DNA of 64,000 nt from Flabesymbios commensalis (lineage: Eukaryota; Annelida; Polychaeta; Terebellida; Flabelligeridae), in NCBI GenBank assembly GCA_964017125.1, contig OZ024908.1, forward strand, positions 78,866,919-78,930,918, read 5' to 3'. The notes beneath the pieces were generated by a model. That model did not search any database. It had not been told where the DNA came from and saw nothing but the letters and a program-made list of their open reading frames with translations. The position numbers were made by a program, and so were the translations under genes. Numbering within the stretch: the first letter of the stretch is position 1; every line of letters starts with the position of its first letter. Positions 60,601-64,000 of the stretch are shown in pieces.

Positions 60601-63600
60601 TTTGGACATGGGAGCTGTTCAACAATTACGTAAAGATTTTTGTCAATGTAAAACCCCCTGTAACGCTTTTTAAAATTGTTTCGAATAAACACCGTAACGC
60701 ATCCCTTCACCCGTCCCTCCCTAGACATTACATAATTGTTGAACAGCCCCATTAGATGCACTAAGAGATAAAACAAACACACCTTAGTTTCACATTCAGA
60801 TACATCCTTCAGCAGTTGAAAAAGAGCTCCAAAAGATGAATCCAGATACTGAATCAAAAAGATCAAAAAATGAACTGTTTGATGATGTGATTGTACGTAT
60901 TTATATCAGTTTAACATAAGAATATTTCTATGTCACTCGGGATAATTTAAGCACTAAGTTACAATTATTGTTCTGGATTATAACTTTCTTGGACAATTCA
61001 ACAAAAAAAAGAAATTTTCAAACGACAGCTTTAATAAGAAGAAGATAGAAGAAAATAATTATGATGTGCAGGAAAAATGTAGAAAAGATACCAGTATATT
61101 CTCACCGGAAGAAATTGGTCAGTTGTGAAATCAAAATCATCTACAGGTAAATACATTAAGGATATCAATCTGACATACAATAAGAATTAAAGGTTAAATT
61201 ATAATTTGTATATAGACAACAGTTTGTAAGTGTCTGTTACCAAAAAGAATTAAGGGAACCAGATAAAAAAAAAGAGTCAACATTAAATTCATATCATGGT
61301 TTCATGGATGTTACTTTGGCAAATTTGAAAACATATATTTGTTTCACTTCTTAAATCTACATAATAAGAAATGGGCAGATGGGACCTGAACCATTTTTAA
61401 ATACCGGGTATTCTACATTGATTATCACAGTTATGAATTATGTGAAGTTGCAGAGATTAGGCCACCCTAAAGCTGTCTCAACCACATTAGATGTTTTTGT
61501 AATTTTTTTAAATTTGCTGAATTTAATTCAAATTGCTGAGCTGCGACCAAAACATTTTGAATCTTACTTCAAATGTTGGTCCTCACACTGAAATAATAAG
61601 CATATTTATATTGGTCCTAGGTTCACAAAATACATATTAAAACCAAGCCATTTATGATATATTCAAAGTGAAAAAAAGTGGTCTTTAATTGTTGATAAAT
61701 AAATCAAAACATTGATTTAGTCCTAAGGTATGCAATGTGTATAGACGTCAGATTCTGACGTCTAAAGTCGATCCCCACTCTGAAATAATGGCCGTAGAAC
61801 GACAACATAGTCAAATAAAGCAGAAAGGGCTAACTGAGACATTTATAATGATTTAAAATTGAAAAAACCCTTAGGTATCCATTGTTTATACAAAAATATT
61901 TGAAAAGGTCATGTCAAGGATATCATGTCTTAATGTGAGTGCAGCTTCAAGTCTGATAACTAGGTCCTCCTGTGAATGTAGAAGTGGTAAAATAGTCTGA
62001 TAGACAACAGGTCGTAGCTTAGTAGACATCTTCACTCCAACCCAACATCCAGTAAGCCACACGACACGACGACGTAATATTCTGCAGCTGTGATTAAATA
62101 TGACATAAAATTGTAATGATAATGAGCTTCTTAATAATAATAAAATACAGTTTTAAACTAATTGCATGTATTAGCTGTATAAAAATATTAAACAAAAAGT
62201 TACAGATCATAAATCTTTTGAATACAATAAAAGCTGCTATGAGCACAGACTTTTATGAGCAGCCAACCTCCTATGGGAGGTCACTTGACCATTGCCAACA
62301 AGGCCATTATGTATACAGATGAACCTCCTATGGGAAGCCACCTGTCTTGAAAGGCCACTTTTCCTCTGTTTCAAAGGTGGCTGCTAATAGCAGGGTTTAG
62401 TGCATTTCATTTTGGCAATAACACATTAAAATATAGAATTTGTTGAGGAATATTTATGTTTGGTAAAATTTCAATCATGGTGAAAAAAGATGTCTGCCTT
62501 TCTTACTTTGGATGTGTATTCTGCAGCTCGTCCAGCAAATGACTACTAAACCACACGTCAAAATCTACTTCATCATAAAAATCAAAGGATGCCAGTCCAA
62601 GAGCATTGTACACTAAAGAAAACGGGAAAAAATATTGCTTAATCCTTGCTGCTGGAACCACATAATACGGTTTCTAGCATGTTTTAGATATATGGAAATA
62701 TTATTAAATTTGATAAATAGTTTTGGTATATGTTTCATTAATCCAATAATTCAATAATGGAGATGGTTTTTTTTAATAAAAATATTTTCGTCATTTGGAG
62801 CTGAAATTTGAATGAATGAAAATAGAATTGAATAATTCAGCATCACAGGGTTAATAGACATTACACCAATTCACAATCACTATAATTATGATAGCTGTAG
62901 GTGATACCTTCAAAAATTATTGCAGTCTTGCAGTTTTTAGCTATGTTTAAATAATTTTTTTATAAACAATATTATCTCTGATTTTCATATTTCTTTAAAT
63001 TTTGTTTGAAGATTCATTGTCTATGTGAATTTGGTCAGGATTTTCTCAAACTGAATGATCTACTTTAATAGATTCATTCATATATATATCAATGCCATAT
63101 CAATATCAGATGGAAGTCGGCATTTGTAAAATAGCTATAAAATCCATCTGAACACCATAAAGTTGAAAAAATTGTCATTCTGTCGGCAATATTCACAAGC
63201 CAACATATGTTTTTTATCACTGTTTTAAAAATATTTTAAAATTCCTCTAAATTGCACTTATTCCTCATTTTTTACGGTTGATTTGTTCAAATAATATTAT
63301 GCATTACTAACTATGGAAGTCAGATAGTGTGTTCCTCTTAACATTTGTGCCAGGGGGGGTAAATCGGTCGCAATTATTCTCCACCAATTTCTATTATTTC
63401 CCAAAACCCGCCGAAGATAAAATTCCACAATATTTCCCGATTGCCAGTACAATATATCCTACCTGCGTCTTTACGTAAAACAGCTTCCAGATTAGAAGGG
63501 TCAATTGCTGATTGATATTCTGTGACTAGTTGAAGAATGAGTGGTGTAACTGTGCTCCGGAACTCTTTTAGTAAGGTTAGATACAGGTTCTCTGTACATG

Positions 63601-63882
63601 GCTGCAATAAAAAACCTAACTAACTATAAACTTTATGTGTCAAGGAGGTGAATTGTCATGCAACCTGCCACAAAGAATGTATCAGTGTCGAAAGACATGT
63701 GATAAAATTGACTTTTTGTACAGAATGATTGAAATAAATGACACATAAATCTCTTGATTACATTCGAAATGGCTGATTCAAATTTAGACACATGAAGTAT
63801 TGATATAATTTGAGTATAGATATGATAATTCAATATCTCACCCGTAAACTGAATTTCCATGAATCGCCACCCTCATCAGCAG
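42237..63882 (-). CDS. IPO11: Importin-11, C-terminal part (16 coding exons, 5' end outside window)
   Basis: Karyopherin-beta nuclear import receptor (HEAT-repeat solenoid; human cargo includes the E2 enzyme UBE2E3 and RPL12). Exons, 5' to 3': 63842-63882, 63463-63601, 62507-62612, 61924-62087, 61106-61146, 60783-60848, 60293-60457, 58971-59163, 58247-58326, 57882-57962, 50066-50161, 47736-47852, 47082-47203, 44226-44321, 42970-43042, 42237-42395. Phases agree at every join and give 578 residues. Landmarks shared with remembered human IPO11 are GGDSWKFSLRPCTE, KDAVYNALGLAS, LRRRVVWL, VDDFDF, VIERMTIKIRP, DMLRCAILTTL, FLLPVIQLSTDV, VYLCEDGLDLW, ERRKL, RDPVH and a SLQLQEFLK end. Introns are GT-AG except 61147-61923 (AT-AC, U12) and 42396-42969 (apparent GC-AG). 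A TTTATT overlapping the stop reads AATAAA on the transcript; the true poly(A) site is unknown. Confidence 0.96.
42396..42969 (-). other. Last IPO11 intron with apparent GC-AG boundaries
   Basis: The upstream exon must end AAAGAG for the frame and the human-like DRRKK-x-L-x-x-x-DPVH spacing to hold. The next bases are GCTAGT, so the donor is GC rather than GT; the acceptor is TTGACAG. No GT donor nearby keeps the frame. A local sequence error is the main alternative. Confidence 0.65.
43060..43247. mobile_element. TTAA-type MITE (family C) beside an IPO11 acceptor
   Basis: It starts TTAACCCTTACAGCGCC and contains CCACAACTTAAAGTGGGTG, AGACCAAACATTTGCCAATC and TTGATGTTTAACACAC, all family C motifs. 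The hairpin is shortened. Its left TTAA lies 17 nt from the exon boundary at 43042, so the branch point of that intron probably lies in or at the edge of the element. Confidence 0.65.
44560..46333 (-). mobile_element. Tandem-unit element, copy 2 (inverse of 10.2-11.7 kb)
   Basis: Read on the reverse strand it starts AACTCCCGCCGTCACCGTAG at about 46333 and repeats the same head as copy 1 (GTTACGGCGTTGGGCC, CATATCTCTGAAAATAC). About eight tandem units of around 145 bp follow, with GATGCATCCTCTCC-type landmarks at about 45685, 45526, 45383, 45239, 45092, 44949, 44803 and 44669. It lies within the IPO11 intron 44322-47081 on the gene's own strand. Longer than copy 1, so unit number varies between copies. 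Confidence 0.75.
46909..46943. repeat. Mini copy of the GTGTTTGCTGGG palindrome
   Basis: CCAAGCAAACACAAGAT pairs with ATCGTGTTTGCTGGG around TTGGTTCAGCGC. Only the two outer ends of the family remain. Confidence 0.6.
47961..48108. mobile_element. TTAA-type MITE (family G)
   Basis: Ends are TTAGCCCTTTCACCGC and ATTCAGCGATGAAAGGGTTAA. Internally GGTGGCGCTGAAAGGCGACC and CAGCGCTCAGGCATTTTC are present. It has no protein and lies in an IPO11 intron about 110 bp upstream of the exon 47736-47852. Confidence 0.7.
48368..48578. mobile_element. TTAA-type MITE (family B, second copy)
   Basis: It starts TTAACCCCCAGAGCACTGATG and contains TATAACCAGTTGTTAAAA, TTCAATCATGAAACACTTG and TTTGAAGTTGTGTATCGCTGA. 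This is the reverse order of the motifs in the copy at 4787-5023. The right end, AGCTCTAAGGGCTAA, is worn. Confidence 0.65.
48638..48679. repeat. Perfect 16-bp stem hairpin
   Basis: GTGAAGCAATAGTAGG (48638-48653) pairs exactly with 48664-48679 around a 10-nt loop. It lies between two MITEs in an IPO11 intron. Origin unknown. Confidence 0.6.
48779..49019. mobile_element. TTAA-flanked piggyBac-like MITE (family E)
   Basis: The left tip is TTAACCCTTACAGCGCGGG and the right tip is TTCAGCGTTGTAATGGTTAA. Near the left end TAGACGTCTGAATCAGATGT forms a short palindrome; ATTCAAATGAAGTGGAAAG and TTTATGATGATTTCAAATTG follow. The right TTAA is shared with the next element. Confidence 0.75.
49016..49219. 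mobile_element. TTAA-flanked piggyBac-like MITE (family C, inverted)
   Basis: It runs from the TTAA shared with the family E element to GCGGTGAAAGGGTTAA. It contains TTTTCACCCACTACCGTGAG, GCAAATCTTGATGTTTAAAC, CCAATATCAGTGATTTGATC and ACGACTATAGTCATGCTTAG. The first hairpin arm is shortened. It has an undisturbed GTTTAAACATC, another version of the empty site for the nested insertion at 49383. Confidence 0.8.
49314..49780. mobile_element. TTAA-type MITE (family C) hosting a nested family D MITE
   Basis: The left part is TTAACCCTTAACCTGCTAAG and ACTGTTATTGGGAACAAA. After the insertion it resumes ACATCAAGATTTG, CATCCACTTGAGGTTGTGG and CACAACTTAAAGTGGG, then ends near GCGCTTGAAGTGATAAACC. Removing the insert restores the order seen at 33280-33515 and 59519-59750. 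Confidence 0.8.
49383..49634. mobile_element. Nested TTAA-flanked piggyBac-like MITE (family D)
   Basis: Tips are TTAATCCTTTAAGCCCGC and AGGCTTTAAAGGGTTAA. The hairpin carries CATCCACTACAAGTCGAGAG and GCGTCTTGTAGTGGATAAAG. It sits exactly at a TTAA of a family C copy, so each side keeps TTAA: GCTTAA on the left, TTAAACATCAAG on the right. Confidence 0.85.
50287..50587. repeat. Foldback repeat with 57-bp perfect arms
   Basis: 50287-50343 and 50531-50587 are exact complements by eye (inner end GCCAATGGCTTTA). The 187-bp centre holds a C run and the left copy of the 140-bp sequence that recurs inverted at 57111-57251. It marks the left flank of the large AT-rich element. Confidence 0.8.
54768..54933. 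mobile_element. MITE with CAGGGAATAATTTG ends (copy 2)
   Basis: It starts CAGGGAATAATTTGTCTGG like 23582-23764, has TTGTTGCAGCAGTTTCCCAC and AAACTGCTGCACAATTTCC as an inner palindrome, and ends ACAAATTATTCCGTG. It is inserted in the large AT-rich element. Confidence 0.6.
55228..55371. mobile_element. TTAA-flanked MITE (family H)
   Basis: Tips are TTAACTCTTTAAGTCC and GGACTGAAAAAGTTAA. It includes the small palindrome AACCGCTCATAGCGGTTT. It is 144 bp, the smallest TTAA element seen here. Confidence 0.75.
57300..57393. mobile_element. TTAA-type MITE (family E), left part only
   Basis: TTAACCCTTTCAGTGCTGGC, then ATAACATATGTATTCAAATG, then AAGCGGAAAGAGCTAACTTA and TGATCACTTCAAA match family E. 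It is cut by the inverted-repeat element that follows. Confidence 0.6.
57394..57742. mobile_element. MITE with ~95-bp inverted arms
   Basis: The left arm (AACATTGGAAAGTCAGTGCT, AGACAATTTGC, GATAATGCCTAATGTTTTTA) and the right arm ending ACTAATTTTCCAATGTTTAA are inverted copies with moderate divergence over about 95 bp. It is inserted in or beside a family E copy. Superfamily unknown. Confidence 0.7.
57784..57873. repeat. GTGTTTGCTGGG palindrome abutting an IPO11 splice donor
   Basis: GTTGGTTAAATGTTGGTCC and TAACATTAAACCATCATTGG pair around GTGTCTTAGATGGTAGG, followed by CACGTCTTGTGTTTGCTGGG. On the gene strand the intron reads GTGAGATA and then CCCAGCAAACAC, so the repeat starts at intron position 9. 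Confidence 0.75.
58080..58680. repeat. Fragments of tandem-unit elements around an IPO11 exon
   Basis: 58089-58165 is a solo unit of the 145-bp type (TAGTAATGGTCTAGTTATCT, GATATCAGGC). 58400-58680 has GCGTCCGGAAACTGAC, GATTGGTCGAGAAACTTTC, GCCCGGAAACGAAGTG and ends TAGGTCGCAGCTAAAAATA, like the ends of related elements. IPO11 exon 58247-58326 lies between them. Confidence 0.5.
59519..59750. mobile_element. TTAA-flanked piggyBac-like MITE (family C)
   Basis: Tips are TTAACCTTTTGCCTGCTAAT and TTTAGCGGTTTAA. It has CATAGTCGTTTTTA, TATTGGGAATGAAATGG, AAAACATCAAGATTCG and the hairpin ACCCAATTGAAATTGTGGAT / GCAACTTCAAGTGGGT. It lies in the IPO11 intron 59164-60292. Confidence 0.8.
59833..59922. 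repeat. GTGTTTGCTGGG-family palindrome
   Basis: TTCACCCGAAGCTGTTCC with ATGTTGGCCCA pairs with TGGGCCAACATTGAAACAGC and ATTGGGTGAA around GAGTCGAAGACTA. The right side is CATGTGTTTGCTGGG. One of the best-preserved copies. Confidence 0.8.
60011..60277. mobile_element. TTAA-flanked piggyBac-like MITE (family E) with internal repeats
   Basis: The left tip is TTAACCCTTATAAAGCTG and the right tip is CACACTGAAAGGGTTAA. A 33-bp block (AACCATTTGAAATCATCATA, AATGTCTTTG) is repeated about three times inside. TTAGACGTTAGAATCTGTCT is near the right end. The right TTAA begins at intron position 16 downstream of the IPO11 donor at 60292. Confidence 0.75.
60610..60750. mobile_element. Short MITE with GGGAGCTGTTCAACAATTAC ends
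   Basis: The left end is GGGAGCTGTTCAACAATTAC and the right end is ATAATTGTTGAACAGCCCC, an inverted pair with one or two mismatches. It fills almost half of the 325-bp IPO11 intron 60458-60782. GGGGCTGTTCA tips occur in DNA transposons of other invertebrates; superfamily not assigned. Confidence 0.7.
61147..61923 (-). other. U12-type (minor spliceosome) AT-AC intron of IPO11
   Basis: The upstream exon ends TTAAGACATG and the intron starts ATATCCTTGAC, a full match to the U12 AT-AC donor core ATATCCTT. The intron ends ATCCTTAATGTATTTAC: CCTTAAT is a near-consensus U12 branch site about 9-10 nt from the terminal AC. The next exon starts CTGTAGATGAT. Joining them gives TLRH-A-VDDFDF with exactly the spacing of human IPO11 (TLKL-T-VDDFEF). 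No GT-AG alternative keeps frame and length. Confidence 0.88.
61735..61912. mobile_element. TTAA-type MITE (family E), worn copy in the U12 intron
   Basis: TAGACGTCAGATTCTGACGT, CCCCACTCTGAAATAATGGC, TTTATAATGATTTAAAATTG and AACCCTTAGGTATCC follow the family E order. The ends are worn. Its right edge lies within roughly a dozen bases of the AT-AC donor at 61923. Confidence 0.55.
62639..62854. mobile_element. TTAA-flanked MITE (family A, diverged copy)
   Basis: The left tip is TTAATCCTTGCTGCTGG and the right end is CAGCATCACAGGGTTAA. ATGTTTTAGATATATGG, TTAATCCAATAATTCAATAA and TTTTCGTCATTTGGAGCTG match family A at 9169-9417 in order, but the second hairpin arm is lost. The left TTAA is 26 nt from the IPO11 exon edge at 62612, on the acceptor side. 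Confidence 0.7.
62855..63462. other. IPO11 intron sequence without resolved repeats
   Basis: AT-rich intron sequence. It contains a short palindrome-rich patch near 63070-63120. No exon-like frame is seen here, and the predicted protein shows no gap relative to human IPO11 at this join (KDA|VYNALGLAS). Confidence 0.6.
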
Positions 63883-64000
63883 CTAATAAAAAAAGTTTTG
63901 ATAAGCCCTTTATATAATAAATACAACACATAGAGTACACAATACAATATTTATTCAGGTGGCTATGGCACTGAAAAAATAATTGATTTGATACTTTTAA

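Noticed and set aside
61924-62087. IPO11 truncated here because no GT donor follows the exon
   Set aside because: The exon is followed by an ATATCCTT donor and the intron ends in AC after a U12 branch-like site, so the gene continues in frame.

Overview
The window looks like nuclear DNA from a marine invertebrate animal. It is AT-rich, has spliced protein-coding genes with long introns, and is crowded with short inverted-repeat transposons. I cannot name the species or phylum. The repeat types and the human-like exon structure of the importin-11 gene suit a slowly evolving deuterostome or lophotrochozoan, but that is inference.

Two host genes are well supported. (1) A two-exon F-box protein gene lies on the + strand (coding 28866-30824). 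A promoter-like, GC-richer stretch sits about 7 kb upstream and a long AT-rich 3' region follows. (2) The C-terminal part of importin-11 (IPO11) lies on the - strand, with 16 coding exons from 63882 down to the stop codon at 42237; the N-terminal part is beyond the right edge. The two genes converge on an 11 kb repeat-bearing intergenic region. All 16 IPO11 exons join in frame and align with the human protein family. One intron is a U12-type AT-AC intron (61147-61923), and the last intron appears to use a GC donor.

Positions 1-28,000 hold no convincing host gene. They contain transposon material: TTAA-flanked (piggyBac-like) MITEs, hAT-like MITEs, a tRNA-derived SINE, a pogo/Tigger transposase fragment fused to a LINE fragment, a BEL/Pao fossil scrap, and several families of elements built from tandem arrays of 125-170 bp units. 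One of these families recurs in inverted orientation inside an IPO11 intron (10.2-11.7 kb versus 44.6-46.3 kb).

The most striking theme is a set of different TTAA-bounded MITE families. They start TTAACCCTT or similar, end AAGGGTTAA or similar, and usually carry an internal two-tier hairpin. One is nested in another at a TTAA, and other copies give the empty site. Two pairs abut and share one TTAA. Several sit within about 30 nt of IPO11 splice sites. A 6.7 kb AT-rich fossil element with inverted ends fills most of the largest IPO11 intron (50162-57881).
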